Shown: piece after piece, positions 9,814 through 18,453 of the stretch | Layout: each line of letters starts with the position of its first letter | Position numbering within the stretch: position 1 is the stretch's first letter | From: Vibrio vulnificus NBRC 15645 = ATCC 27562 | GTDB taxonomy: Bacteria > Pseudomonadota > Gammaproteobacteria > Enterobacterales > Vibrionaceae | NCBI RefSeq assembly: GCF_002224265.1 | Contig: NZ_CP012881.1 | Location: 620,001 to 684,000 of the forward strand | Direction: 5' to 3' | Length of the DNA: 64,000 nucleotides | Translations under genes and position numbers: made by a program | The notes under the pieces: model-generated | What the model saw: the letters and a program-made list of their open reading frames with translations, nothing else | What the model was told of the DNA's origin: nothing | Database searches by the model: none

Positions 9814-10575
9814 ATGATGGAATCACAACAGCGCTTTCTACACTGGATATTACATTCTCCCTCTCTGTTTGAACTGAAACCACCTTTTGCTCAGTTACAG
9901 TTACTCGATGCCTCTGTGCCATCAACCTTACCTCCCTATCAAGGCAACAAGAGATTGGGCTTCTTATATCAACACCTATGCAGCACTCTATTTCAAAACA
10001 CCAAAACGATTGATTTGGTTGAAGAAGAACTGCAGCTAAAAGATCACCGGCGCACACTCGGCGCCATCGACTTTATGTTGCGCAACACTGCTGACTCGAA
10101 CTACCAGCATTGGGAGGTGGCGATCAAGTTCTACTTGTTGCACGATGGTTTGTGGTACGGCCCTAATGCGAAAGATCGCCTCGACAAAAAGTTAAACCAT
10201 ATGCTCAACCACCAATTGAAGATGAGCTCAAACGAGGCATTCTTAGCATCGCATCCCCAATACCGCAATTGCAGCGAACACCTTCTCATGCAAGGGCGGC
10301 TCTACATTAATCCCTTTTTAGATCAAGTCATCCCTCAAAAGTGCTTGGGGTATTCCCTCAACGCGCAGGTAATCAAAGGATACTGGTGTTTTGCCCATCA
10401 ATGGTCTCAAATACCTGAACCGCTCTATGCGTTGGAAAAACACCATTGGGCCGTGGGAACCAGCGAGTTTGACACGCCAGTCCAGGAACCACAGGATAGG
10501 TTTGTTCACGCACAAAGTAAAAGTGGCCAATTCTGGTTTATCGTGCCGGATAATTGGCCACACAATGGAATGTAA
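9814..10575 (+). CDS. DUF1853 family protein
   Basis: This protein of about 253 residues has no assigned function. It matches what I recall of DUF1853: a segment like LGFLYQHLCSTLFQ, then LGAIDFMLRN, HWEVAIKFYLL and WYGPNAKDRLDKKLNHML. The Asp in AIDFML and the Glu/Lys in EVAIK are placed like the core of a PD-(D/E)XK nuclease fold, which is only an inference. The frame is open further upstream to 9724, but that part overlaps the Nif3-like start. I choose the ATG at 9814, though the ATG at 9817 is equally possible. Confidence 0.75.
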   Translation: MMESQQRFLHWILHSPSLFELKPPFAQLQLLDASVPSTLPPYQGNKRLGFLYQHLCSTLFQNTKTIDLVEEELQLKDHRRTLGAIDFMLRNTADSNYQHWEVAIKFYLLHDGLWYGPNAKDRLDKKLNHMLNHQLKMSSNEAFLASHPQYRNCSEHLLMQGRLYINPFLDQVIPQKCLGYSLNAQVIKGYWCFAHQWSQIPEPLYALEKHHWAVGTSEFDTPVQEPQDRFVHAQSKSGQFWFIVPDNWPHNGM

Positions 10576-10598
10576 AAAAGGGAAGCATCGCTTCCCTT
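10574..10598 (-). terminator. Terminator between convergent DUF1853 and CoADR-like genes
   Basis: A 9-bp stem, AAGGGAAGC with GCTTCCCTT, has a 3-nt loop. On the minus strand it is followed by six Us, so it ends the CoADR-like transcript. It begins inside the DUF1853 stop codon. Confidence 0.85.
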
Positions 10599-10610
10599 CG
10601 TACTGTGCCA

Positions 10611-11933
10611 TTATTTCGCGACGTTGCCAGCCACATTTAATGCATCCCATGTGCGTGCAAATGGCGGCGCGTAGCAAAAGTCCATGTAACCTAGCTGTTG
10701 TGTGGTCATTTTGGCCGTAATCGCAACCGCTAGCGCGTTGATTCGACCCACTGCACCTTTTTTACCAACAATCTCACCGCCAAGTAGAACCTTAGTCTCT
10801 GGGTGGTAAACCAGCTTCACTTTGATGTCTTCTTGGCCTGGGTAGTAATCGGTTTGGTTCTTATCTGAAATAGTGGAAACCCTCACATCTAAGCCATGCT
10901 CTTTCGCGAGCAGTTCAGATACGCCAGTGCATGCTAGTTCGTAGTCCAACACTTTTAAGCAAGATGAACCTAGGAAACCATTCATGTAAGTGTCTTTGCC
11001 AGCAAGCTTATCCGCCATCATGCGCGCTTGTTTGTTGGCTGTCGTCGCCAGTGGAACATACACTGATTTGCCTAGCGCCATGTGGTGAACCACGGCACAG
11101 TCGCCAACAGCGTAAATGTGTGCATCTTCAGTTGCGCCAAACTCATCCACTAGCAACGCGCCGTTAGCCGCTTTAGGTAACTCGAATGCTTCTGTATTTG
11201 GTTTAAAACCAAGTGACATGATCACAACGTCTGCTTCTACATTGCCGTTGTCGGTTTCTACGATGTAACCGCCCTGCTCCGCGTCGCGAATGGCTGATAC
11301 GCTGCAACTGGTTTTAAGCTCTGCTCCCGATTCGCGAATCGCGCCTTCCACAACTTCGATCATTTCAGGGCTGAATTGACGACTCATGACATGTTGCTCG
11401 CGTTCAATGATGGTGACGTGCTTACCGAGCAGGTGTGCGGCATCAAACACCTCAAGGCCAATAAAACCACCGCCAATCACGCAAACACGTTGTTTGTTAC
11501 TGTCCTTAAGTGCTGGTTTTACCGCCAAGCCATCTTCCATGCTGGTTAGTGTGTATACGTGCTCTGGGTTGAACTCACAAAACGAAGGGACGATTGGGCG
11601 AGCACCAGTAGCAATCACCAGCATATCGTAATCTAAAGTGGTTTCTTCACCTTGATGACGAATCGTGATCCGCTTTTCAATGCGATCTAATGCTACCATT
11701 TCGGTTTCAATGCGCACATCCAAACCAGATTCAATCGCTTGTTCTGGCGTACGAGAAATCATACGCTCGGTGTCATCAAACATGCCACCAGCAAAGTACG
11801 GTAAGCCACACGCACCAAATGAGATGTAATCTCGCTTCTCCAGCACAATCACTTCATCCGATGGCTGATTACGCTTGTACTTTGCGGCAAAACTCATCCC
11901 AGCGGCGCTACCGCCTACGACAACAACTTTCAT
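10611..11933 (-). CDS. CoA-disulfide reductase-like FAD/NAD(P) oxidoreductase
   Basis: This 440-residue flavoprotein belongs to the pyridine nucleotide-disulfide oxidoreductase family, subgroup of CoA-disulfide reductases and NADH oxidases. Two dinucleotide folds are visible: MKVVVVGGSAAGMSFA at the N-terminus and VCVIGGGFIGLEV at about 150. The single redox cysteine is Cys42 in SFGACGLPYF. The class reduces CoA disulfide, persulfides or related thiols, or oxygen; the sequence alone does not decide. It follows a TcyP-like cystine symporter and RidA, so reduction of imported disulfides or persulfides is a reasonable guess. A hairpin separates it from the symporter gene. Confidence 0.85.
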   Translation of the reverse strand: MKVVVVGGSAAGMSFAAKYKRNQPSDEVIVLEKRDYISFGACGLPYFAGGMFDDTERMISRTPEQAIESGLDVRIETEMVALDRIEKRITIRHQGEETTLDYDMLVIATGARPIVPSFCEFNPEHVYTLTSMEDGLAVKPALKDSNKQRVCVIGGGFIGLEVFDAAHLLGKHVTIIEREQHVMSRQFSPEMIEVVEGAIRESGAELKTSCSVSAIRDAEQGGYIVETDNGNVEADVVIMSLGFKPNTEAFELPKAANGALLVDEFGATEDAHIYAVGDCAVVHHMALGKSVYVPLATTANKQARMMADKLAGKDTYMNGFLGSSCLKVLDYELACTGVSELLAKEHGLDVRVSTISDKNQTDYYPGQEDIKVKLVYHPETKVLLGGEIVGKKGAVGRINALAVAITAKMTTQQLGYMDFCYAPPFARTWDALNVAGNVAK

Positions 11934-11970
11934 ATTTACTACCTAAATAAACTGAACTTAGGAAAACCGA

Positions 11971-11993
11971 AGAGCACCCTTCAAGGGTGCTCT
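11971..11993 (-). promoter_or_regulatory. Hairpin between tcyP-like and CoADR-like genes
   Basis: AGAGCACCC and GGGTGCTCT form a strong 9-bp stem around TTCAA; the palindrome extends to 11 bp on each side of one base. Downstream on the minus strand the sequence is TCGGTTTTCC, a poor U-run. It may act as a partial terminator or a 3'-end stabiliser that lowers expression of the last gene. Confidence 0.5.
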
Positions 11994-12009
11994 CCATTTC
12001 ATTTACACA

Positions 12010-13416
12010 TTACACTGCCGCTTCTTTGGTCGCGGCTGCGCCATTCTCTGCGTTGTATTGCTCAAGATTTAACGAGCCATTTTTCTTCGCGGTAAGCACA
12101 CCAGACAGCATTGAGCCAGAGATGTTAAGCGCAGTACGAGCCATATCGATTAATGCTTCGATCGAAACTAGAATCGCTACCACCGTGATATCAAGGCCCA
12201 TAATGGTTAGTACCGCCACTGCAGCGAACGTTGCACCGCCACCCACACCGGCAATGCCGAATGACGCAATCGCGATAACGGCGATCAGCTGTAGTACAAA
12301 ACTTAAATCAACTGGAATGCCCATCACTTGAGACGCCATGATTGCAAGCATTGCAGGGTAGATACCCGCACACCCATTCTGGCCGATACTGGTACCAAAT
12401 GTTGCTGACATATTCGCCGTTTCTTCATCCACGCCCAAACGCTGAGTTTGCGTTTCTACGTTGAGTGGAATAGCAGCCATACTTGAACGAGATCCAAAAC
12501 CAAAGACGAGTACAGGCCAAGTCTTCTTCATGAACTTCGCAGGCGATAGGCCAAACATAGACACCATCACGAAGTGGATCGCAAACATCACTCCAATGGC
12601 CACATAGCTTGCGAGTAGGAAGCGCCCCATTTCCGCCAGCGCGAACAAATCGTTGGTCATCATAAACGTGGTCATCAGAGCGAACACACCGTAAGGCGTC
12701 AGCTTGAGAATCTCACGTACCATTGAAAGCACCACTTCTTTGGCAGCATTGATGAAATCAACGAAGTTTTGCACTTTCTCCGGCTTACGGTTTTTCACTT
12801 GCAGGATACAGTAGCCAAGGAACATACCGAACAGTACCGTCGATAGTGTTGAAGTGCGCTGAGAGCCCGTTAGCATGTCGAAAATATTGGTTGGGATAAT
12901 GGATAACGCCATGCCAGATAGGCCACTGCTTGCCATCGCACTCTGGGTTGCAACCAAAGCATTACCGCGCGCTTCAATGGCGCTGTTGGTACCAATTGAG
13001 CTCACGAGTGCATTGGCATCGATACCGAATAGGTAAATACTTGCGATGCCCACAGCGGCGGAGATAGCACAAGTGAAAAGTAGGATACCGATGATTTTGG
13101 GCGCGATACGAGATAGTGCGCCACCGCCCTCTACGTTCATGATTGACGAAATCATGGCCACGAAGACCAGTGGAATCACGATCATTTGTAGAAGCTTGAT
13201 GTAGCCTTTACCGAACACAGAAATCAGTTCAGCAAAGCCTGCCGTTGCAACATTGCCAACACCGAATACGAGTTGAATCGCACCGCCGAATAACAGACCA
13301 GCAGCAAGCGCACTCAGTACGCGGAAGTTAAAGCTTTTCTTTTGTTTTTTAAAGTTCGCAAGTAACGCATAGAACCCGAAGAACAATACGCTTAATGCGA
13401 TGAATGATAAGCTCAT
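12010..13416 (-). CDS. Cation:dicarboxylate/amino-acid symporter (TcyP-like, probable cystine uptake)
   Basis: This 468-residue inner-membrane transporter is of the DAACS family. The pattern of N-terminal helices, LLQMIVIPLVFVAMISSIM, and the conserved GTSIGQNGCAGIYPAMLAIM and GVGGGATFAAVAVL segments resemble E. coli TcyP/YdjN, an L-cystine uptake protein. Two re-entrant hairpin regions typical of the family are visible in the C-terminal half. It is the third gene of a unit with the YheO-like regulator and RidA upstream (40 bp from ridA) and the CoADR-like enzyme downstream. Cystine as substrate is inferred; another amino acid or dicarboxylate is possible. Confidence 0.8.
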   Translation of the reverse strand: MSLSFIALSVLFFGFYALLANFKKQKKSFNFRVLSALAAGLLFGGAIQLVFGVGNVATAGFAELISVFGKGYIKLLQMIVIPLVFVAMISSIMNVEGGGALSRIAPKIIGILLFTCAISAAVGIASIYLFGIDANALVSSIGTNSAIEARGNALVATQSAMASSGLSGMALSIIPTNIFDMLTGSQRTSTLSTVLFGMFLGYCILQVKNRKPEKVQNFVDFINAAKEVVLSMVREILKLTPYGVFALMTTFMMTNDLFALAEMGRFLLASYVAIGVMFAIHFVMVSMFGLSPAKFMKKTWPVLVFGFGSRSSMAAIPLNVETQTQRLGVDEETANMSATFGTSIGQNGCAGIYPAMLAIMASQVMGIPVDLSFVLQLIAVIAIASFGIAGVGGGATFAAVAVLTIMGLDITVVAILVSIEALIDMARTALNISGSMLSGVLTAKKNGSLNLEQYNAENGAAATKEAAV

Positions 13417-13455
13417 GAGAGTCTCCTATTGATGCTCATGGTTTCCGGATGGCCG

Positions 13456-13839
13456 TTACTTTTTGTAGGCAATGGCTTCAATTTCAACTAAAGCGTCTTT
13501 TGGCAGTCGTGCCGCTTCGACGCACGAGCGTGCTGGTGCATTCTCAGTACCAAACACCTCGGTGTACACCTCATTAAATGCAGCGAAGTTTTCCATATCG
13601 GAAAGAAAACAAGTGGTTTTCAGTACGCTATCGAACCCAGCACCACTGGCTTCCAATACCGCTTTCAGGTTATCCAGAGACTGTTTTGCTTGTTCCTTAA
13701 TCCCACCTTCAACAAATTGCATTGTTTCTGGTACTAATGGAAGCTGGCCAGAGGTGTAAACCAAATCTCCATAAATGGTTCCTTGCGAATATGGGCCAAT
13801 GGCCGCTGGTGCCGCTGATGTAGATATAATTTCTTTCAC
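13456..13839 (-). CDS. ridA: RidA family enamine/imine deaminase
   Basis: This 127-residue protein of the YjgF/YER057c/UK114 family hydrolyses reactive enamines and imines, such as 2-aminoacrylate released by PLP enzymes acting on serine or cysteine. [13 protein letters not shown], the key Arg104 in [13 protein letters not shown], and Glu in LVEIEAIA are all present, so it looks like an active RidA type. It lies 22 bp after the regulator gene and 39 bp before the symporter gene. The presence of RidA fits a unit for sulfur or amino-acid uptake that produces aminoacrylate. Other RidA-like paralogues may exist elsewhere, so the symbol is by family. Confidence 0.88.
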   Translation of the reverse strand: MKEIISTSAAPAAIGPYSQGTIYGDLVYTSGQLPLVPETMQFVEGGIKEQAKQSLDNLKAVLEASGAGFDSVLKTTCFLSDMENFAAFNEVYTEVFGTENAPARSCVEAARLPKDALVEIEAIAYKK

Positions 13840-13861
13840 GTTAAACTCCTTAATTAACGAA

Positions 13862-14530
13862 CTATTCTGATTTGAATTCTCGAATAAATTTATAAATAGC
13901 TTGGCGACTGATCCCCAAGCTTTCTGATATCTGTGTCGTCGTCTCTTTCAGTTCAAAAATACCATTTTCAAAAAGATGACGAACAATGGCTTTATTGCGA
14001 CCTTTTGCCGTAACGGATGTGTTGTTCTCGATTTCACTTATTGCTGACGCGAGTGCTTGTTGAATAACGTCATTCGCGTTATTACTGAAATTTTCATGAA
14101 CCAACGAATTAGCCGACGTACATTGAGGAAGTAAGGTTTTGATGATCTCAGGAAACGGAAAAGAGAGATTCATATTGATACATAACATACCAATAGGTTT
14201 TTTATTTGGCCCATCAAGCACACATGTTGTCGATTTTAGTAACGAACCGTCCGCCGAGTTAGTGAAATAGCTCTTTGGTGACACTTCTCCCGTTTTTTCA
14301 AAACGACTCCACATGCGAAGCCCAAGGTCGGTAATTGGTGAACCGATTTTGCGTCCTGTATGATGACCATTGACGATTTTAACCACAGAGTTTTCAAGAC
14401 TTTCAAAAGAATGAATAACCACTTCACAGTGAGGACCTATGAGATCTGCAATCGTGTCAGCAAGGCGGTAGTAACTTTTCAGCGCTTCTCTGTCTTCGTT
14501 AGTAAATCGTACTTGTTTTACACTCATCAT
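13862..14530 (-). CDS. YheO/DauR-like PAS and helix-turn-helix regulator
   Basis: This 222-residue DNA-binding protein has an N-terminal YheO-type PAS domain (about 15-130: [20 protein letters not shown], then [16 protein letters not shown] and [20 protein letters not shown]). A C-terminal HTH_22 domain follows (about 175-220: [20 protein letters not shown]). Known relatives include E. coli YheO and the D-arginine regulator DauR. It is the first gene of a four-gene unit and probably controls it together with its own expression. Three repeats of a TTTAAAC-type motif lie just upstream. The M-M start could be either of the first two codons. Confidence 0.82.
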   Translation of the reverse strand: MMSVKQVRFTNEDREALKSYYRLADTIADLIGPHCEVVIHSFESLENSVVKIVNGHHTGRKIGSPITDLGLRMWSRFEKTGEVSPKSYFTNSADGSLLKSTTCVLDGPNKKPIGMLCINMNLSFPFPEIIKTLLPQCTSANSLVHENFSNNANDVIQQALASAISEIENNTSVTAKGRNKAIVRHLFENGIFELKETTTQISESLGISRQAIYKFIREFKSE

Positions 14531-14544
14531 CGTCAGTTTACATA

Positions 14545-14556
14545 TTTAAACTCAAT
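14545..14556 (+). repeat. TTTAAACTCAAT motif, copy 1
   Basis: This is the copy closest to the regulator start (15 bp upstream of it). It differs by one base from the first 12 bases of the two 13-bp copies further out. It could be an operator for the YheO-like protein. Confidence 0.4.
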
Positions 14557-14606
14557 GACAAAAAAATACTCCTTTAGAGTTACTCCAACAAGTATGAGTA
14601 GACATT

Positions 14607-14619
14607 TTTAAACTTAATC
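14607..14619 (+). repeat. TTTAAACTTAATC motif, copy 2
   Basis: This 13-bp word is identical to the copy 110 bp away at 14717-14729. An exact repeat within one short promoter region suggests a protein-binding site, although the AT-richness raises the chance of coincidence. Confidence 0.4.
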
Positions 14620-14716
14620 TGGACAAATTAAAAGCGATCTGAATCAAATTTAATCTGAATTAACGTGGATTATTCTCGAGCAAAATCACCAATTACAACC
14701 AATAGTCGTTTAATTA

Positions 14717-14729
14717 TTTAAACTTAATC
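14717..14729 (+). repeat. TTTAAACTTAATC motif, copy 3
   Basis: This is the second exact 13-bp copy, in the same orientation as copy 2. It lies about 190 bp upstream of the regulator start. Confidence 0.4.
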
Positions 14730-14874
14730 ATGGTTTAAAAATTTTAATCGAAACAGAGCAGAGTTTCATTATTTAATGATCTAACTCAATTTCGACAAAA
14801 TCATTAAAATAAACAGCGAGAATAAATAAAACAAACGCATTCGCTATATGAATTTAATTTTATTCCGACAATAA

Positions 14875-14903
14875 AAAATCCCAAACGCTGTGTTTGGGAT
14901 TTT
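14875..14903 (-). terminator. pgm rho-independent terminator
   Basis: AAAATCCCAAAC and GTTTGGGATTTT form a 12-bp stem with a 5-nt loop. It is followed on the minus strand by a U-run and ends the pgm transcript 37 bp after its stop. Confidence 0.9.
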
Positions 14904-14939
14904 AATTATCATTAGAAATCGATTATCAGCAGTAAAGAA

Positions 14940-16586
14940 TTATAGACCTGCTTCGGCGAAGACTTGATTGACAATCTCTTGCGCTTCCAACTCGATTTGT
15001 TTGAGGTGTTCTGCGCCTTTGAAGCTCTCACAATAGATCTTATAGATATCTTCAGTACCCGATGGACGCGCAGCAAACCAACCGTTCGCTGTTGTCACTT
15101 TTAGACCACCAATCGCTGCGCCGTTACCGGGCGCATGGGTCAGTCTCGCGGTAATCTCATCACCGGCCAAGGTCTCTGCCTTAACCATTTCAGCAGAGAG
15201 CTTCTTCAGTACCTCTTTCTGAGGACCATTGGCAACCGCTTGGATTCGGCTGTACTGAGACTCACCATGTTTAGCCGCCAGCTCGTCGTAATATTGCTGC
15301 GGGTTTTTACCGGTCACTGCGGTGATTTCCGCAGCCAGTAAACAAAGAATGATGCCATCTTTGTCTGTCGACCATGGTGTACCATCTTGGCGCAAGAATG
15401 AGGCTCCAGCACTCTCTTCACCACCAAAGCCAAACTTACCGTTGTACAACCCATCCACAAACCATTTGAAGCCAACCGGTACTTCACATAGCTCACGACC
15501 AAGATCGGCTACCACTCGGTCAATCATGGCGCTAGAAACTAGGGTTTTACCCACAGCCACATCCGCAGCCCAACCTTGACGATGACGGTATAGGTAATCA
15601 ATGCAAACAGCTAAAAAGTGGTTCGGATTCATCAAGCCTTTTGGCGTGACAATACCATGGCGATCGTAATCTGGGTCATTACCAAACGCGAGATCATACT
15701 GATCTTTTAGTGCCAGCAATCCTGCCATTGCATAGGGAGAAGAACAGTCCATACGAACCACACCATCTTTATCCAATGACATAAACTGGAAAGAAGGGTC
15801 AATGGCTTCACTCACTAAAGTAAGATCTAAATTGTATGCTTTACCAATCTGACGCCAATAATCAATGCCACTGCCGCCGAGAGGATCGACACCCAGTTTC
15901 AGGCCTGCTTTTTGAATGGCAGCCATATCGATCACATTCACCAAATCATCAACATAAGGTTTGACCAGATCTTGCTCTACAAATAGCGATGATGCTTTCG
16001 CTTGCGCCAACGGCATACGCTTAACACCTTGCAACCCCTCTGCGATGAGTACGTTTGCACGATTCTCAATTCGCTGAGTTAGCTCACCTTCAGCGGGGCC
16101 ACCATGAGTCGGGTTGTATTTGATACCGCCATCTTGTGGTGGGTTATGAGACGGAGTGATCACAATACCGTCTGCTTTTTCTTCATGTTGTAAGTTGTAT
16201 GTCAGGATCGCATGGGAAATACCCGGAGTTGGGGTATAGCCATTTTGTTCTTGTACAATTACCGTGACGCCATTGGCAATCAGCACTTCAACAACGGTAG
16301 AAAACGCTGGCTCAGACAACGCATGTGTATCTTTACCCACAAAAAGAGGACCCGTTGTCCCTTGCTCCGCACGTACTTCAGCCACCGCTTGAGCAATCGC
16401 TAAAATATGATGTTCGTTAAAAGTGGATTTATCCGCACAACCGCGATGCCCTGACGTACCAAACTCTACTTTGTGTGCTGAGTTTGTCGGATCGGGTTGA
16501 AGGAGGAAATAATTAGCAACGAGTGCTGGGATATTGTGAAGATCTTCTTGCAGAGCTTTCTGCCCTGCACGAGGGTGCATAGCCAT
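14940..16586 (-). CDS. pgm: Phosphoglucomutase (alpha-D-glucose specific)
   Basis: This enzyme interconverts glucose 1-phosphate and glucose 6-phosphate. FGTSGHRG lies near the N-terminus, the phosphoserine loop is [13 protein letters not shown], the metal loop is [11 protein letters not shown], and [11 protein letters not shown] and [12 protein letters not shown] occupy the expected places. An in-frame ATG exists at 16595, but the AAGAAAGG site touches it. The ATG at 16586 ([11 protein letters not shown]) has proper spacing and matches the E. coli start MAIHNRAG, giving 548 residues. It follows seqA as in E. coli, but a full terminator lies between them. Confidence 0.95.
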   Translation of the reverse strand: MAMHPRAGQKALQEDLHNIPALVANYFLLQPDPTNSAHKVEFGTSGHRGCADKSTFNEHHILAIAQAVAEVRAEQGTTGPLFVGKDTHALSEPAFSTVVEVLIANGVTVIVQEQNGYTPTPGISHAILTYNLQHEEKADGIVITPSHNPPQDGGIKYNPTHGGPAEGELTQRIENRANVLIAEGLQGVKRMPLAQAKASSLFVEQDLVKPYVDDLVNVIDMAAIQKAGLKLGVDPLGGSGIDYWRQIGKAYNLDLTLVSEAIDPSFQFMSLDKDGVVRMDCSSPYAMAGLLALKDQYDLAFGNDPDYDRHGIVTPKGLMNPNHFLAVCIDYLYRHRQGWAADVAVGKTLVSSAMIDRVVADLGRELCEVPVGFKWFVDGLYNGKFGFGGEESAGASFLRQDGTPWSTDKDGIILCLLAAEITAVTGKNPQQYYDELAAKHGESQYSRIQAVANGPQKEVLKKLSAEMVKAETLAGDEITARLTHAPGNGAAIGGLKVTTANGWFAARPSGTEDIYKIYCESFKGAEHLKQIELEAQEIVNQVFAEAGL

Positions 16587-16617
16587 TAATGACATCCTTT
16601 CTTAAAATATACTCAAA

Positions 16618-16664
16618 CAAAAAAGCCTCATAATATCGGCATAATCTTGCGCATTATGAGGCTT
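16618..16664 (-). terminator. Terminator/attenuator between seqA and pgm
   Basis: AAGCCTCATAAT (16623-16634) pairs perfectly with ATTATGAGGCTT (16653-16664) around an 18-nt loop. A six-U run follows on the minus strand. It lies between the seqA stop and the pgm start, so pgm is either read through or has its own promoter within or after it. Confidence 0.8.
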
Positions 16665-16676
16665 CTATCAGGTTTC

Positions 16677-17210
16677 TTAAATTGAACCTGTTACTTTTTC
16701 AATTAAATCAGGCTGGAATTCCATATGTACCATCACCTGTTCCACCATCTGCCTTTTTCGGCTGGTGTTATTGTTGGTAATCACCCAAAAACCCGTGCCT
16801 GGAATGGATTTTGGTTTTGTCGTATTGCCATTTTCTAGCAATGTCGCCTCATTGTCGGCGAAATAAACACGCTTACGACCTTTCACTTTTGTCGCTTGAG
16901 TAAACGACTCAGGGTTGATGCGATGTAGCGTGCTCAGCACAAGCATAAATCGATCGATGGCTTTCTTTAATGAGGCAAACTCATCAGAAATTAATAGTGA
17001 GCGCATCTCTTTTACGCCATCAAGTTGAGTGTCTTTGCCTGCATCTTTGCTTACTACGATGCCTTTCGGTTCTATCGTAATAGGGGCAACAGTCTGACGT
17101 CCATCCACATTCAATAGGCGGCGCAAAATATCCGATGCACTTTCGCCAATATGCTGGGTTTGACTAGCAATGTAACGGTATAGATCCTCATCAACCTCAA
17201 TTGTTTTCAT
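16677..17210 (-). CDS. seqA: Replication initiation negative modulator SeqA
   Basis: SeqA binds hemimethylated GATC sites to sequester new origins and organise nascent DNA. At 177 residues it is close to E. coli (181). The N-terminal oligomerisation part MKTIEVDEDLYRYIASQTQH is followed by a variable linker. The C-terminal DNA-binding part contains RKRVYFADNE and FWVITNNNTSRKRQMVEQVM. It is divergent from the ybfF-type esterase gene, with 92 bp between, and upstream of pgm, both standard for the group. Confidence 0.96.
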   Translation of the reverse strand: MKTIEVDEDLYRYIASQTQHIGESASDILRRLLNVDGRQTVAPITIEPKGIVVSKDAGKDTQLDGVKEMRSLLISDEFASLKKAIDRFMLVLSTLHRINPESFTQATKVKGRKRVYFADNEATLLENGNTTKPKSIPGTGFWVITNNNTSRKRQMVEQVMVHMEFQPDLIEKVTGSI

Positions 17211-17302
17211 TCGCTTTTCACAATCTCAATGTTTAAACTCTGGGGGATTATAACGAGATCCTCGCGGATACTCCACGTTAAACCCATCACGAACAAGATA
17301 AA

Positions 17303-18070
17303 ATGTCAGCATTGCTCAATTACAAACTCGAAGGTGACGGTCAAGCCATTGTTTTGCTACACGGCTTGTTCGGCAGTTTAAGTAACTTAGGTCTACTCGC
17401 ACGAGATCTCTCACAAGATCATCGTGTCATCAGCTTAGACCTCCGTAACCATGGCTTATCTTTTAAGTCTCAACAACACGATTACAAGCTCATGGCTCAA
17501 GATGTTATCGACACGCTAAGCACATTAGGTATCGATAAAGCGATTGTCATCGGCCATTCAATGGGTGGAAAAGTCGCGATGAAAATGGCCAATCTCGCGC
17601 CTAATCTCGTCACTCAGTTGATCGTGTTAGACATGGCCCCCGTCGCGTACCAACAAAGGCGTCATGATAATGTTTTTAACGGACTGCGCGCGGTGATGGA
17701 ACAGAAGCCAACATCACGCCATGAGGCGTTGCAATTACTCGCGCACCACATTGAACTCGATGGCGTTCGACAGTTTCTTGCCAAGTCATTGTACAAAGAA
17801 GGCAATCATTTGGCATGGCGATTCAATGTCGGCGCCCTGATCGCTAACTACGATTCAATATTAGGTTGGATACCGATAGAGCAGACCAACATTCCCACCT
17901 TGTTTGTCAAAGGAGGCGATTCTGACTATTTGACGACAGAGCATCAAAGCTTGGTTCAGCAGCAGTTTAGTCGAGCAAAAGCGCACGTTATCGCTGGTAC
18001 TGGGCATTGGCTACACGCTGAAAAACCAGCAGAAGTTCTTCGTGCGATCAGAAAATTCATTTCTAGTTAA
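17303..18070 (+). CDS. ybfF: Alpha/beta-hydrolase esterase (YbfF family)
   Basis: This 255-residue cytosolic hydrolase has the nucleophile elbow GHSMGGKVA with Ser at about 97, the oxyanion strand VLLHGLFGS, an acid in FVKGGDSDYL, and His in AGTGHWLHAEKP. E. coli YbfF acts on acyl esters including acyl-CoA and palmitoyl esters in vitro; the natural substrate is unsettled. The position opposite seqA matches E. coli, which supports the assignment. Confidence 0.92.
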   Translation: MSALLNYKLEGDGQAIVLLHGLFGSLSNLGLLARDLSQDHRVISLDLRNHGLSFKSQQHDYKLMAQDVIDTLSTLGIDKAIVIGHSMGGKVAMKMANLAPNLVTQLIVLDMAPVAYQQRRHDNVFNGLRAVMEQKPTSRHEALQLLAHHIELDGVRQFLAKSLYKEGNHLAWRFNVGALIANYDSILGWIPIEQTNIPTLFVKGGDSDYLTTEHQSLVQQQFSRAKAHVIAGTGHWLHAEKPAEVLRAIRKFISS

Positions 18071-18183
18071 CAAATACGAAAAATCGCCAAGTTTTATTGG
18101 GATATCCCCACTTTGTGTGCATTAACTTTATGGCGTAAGAGTGATATAGTGCGCGCAAGCTAAATTGGCATGAAAGGAACACT

Positions 18184-18405
18184 ATGCTCTACGACTACAT
18201 GAACATGCTGGAATCGATTGGACTCGATCTTCTTTTTGCGTCTATCTTCTTTCTTATTGGTATGGCGATAAAAGACGTATTAAACCAGGGAAATGTTCCG
18301 GTATTTGGTCGTCGTATTGTGTGGCTAGTGCTCTTCCTTGGCTGTGCCGGTTTTATCGCAAAAGGTATTATTCAGCTTAGCTGGGAAGGCACAGGGCTGG
18401 GTTAA
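18184..18405 (+). CDS. Small two-helix membrane protein (DUF2788 type)
   Basis: This 73-residue protein has two predicted membrane helices: about 13-30 (LDLLFASIFFLIGMAIKD) and 45-65 (IVWLVLFLGCAGFIAKGII). GNVPVFGRRIVW lies between them. It resembles the DUF2788 family found beside ybfF and fldA in vibrios; no function is known to me. AAAGGAAC lies upstream of the ATG. The 48-bp gap to fldA suggests cotranscription with flavodoxin. Confidence 0.8.
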   Translation: MLYDYMNMLESIGLDLLFASIFFLIGMAIKDVLNQGNVPVFGRRIVWLVLFLGCAGFIAKGIIQLSWEGTGLG

Positions 18406-18453
18406 ATCACAGCATCCGTGCCAACAACAGACATTATTAAAGGTATAAACTCT

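Larger units (their letters stand above)
14531..14939. promoter_or_regulatory. Control region of the regulator-ridA-symporter operon
   Basis: This gap of about 400 bp is very AT-rich and lies between the pgm terminator and the YheO-like gene. Both flanking genes run leftward, so it holds the promoter of the four-gene unit. The striking content is a repeated TTTAAAC(T)(C/T)AAT word at 14545, 14607 and 14717, plus related AATTTAATCTGAATTAA stretches. I see no gene. Confidence 0.6.
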
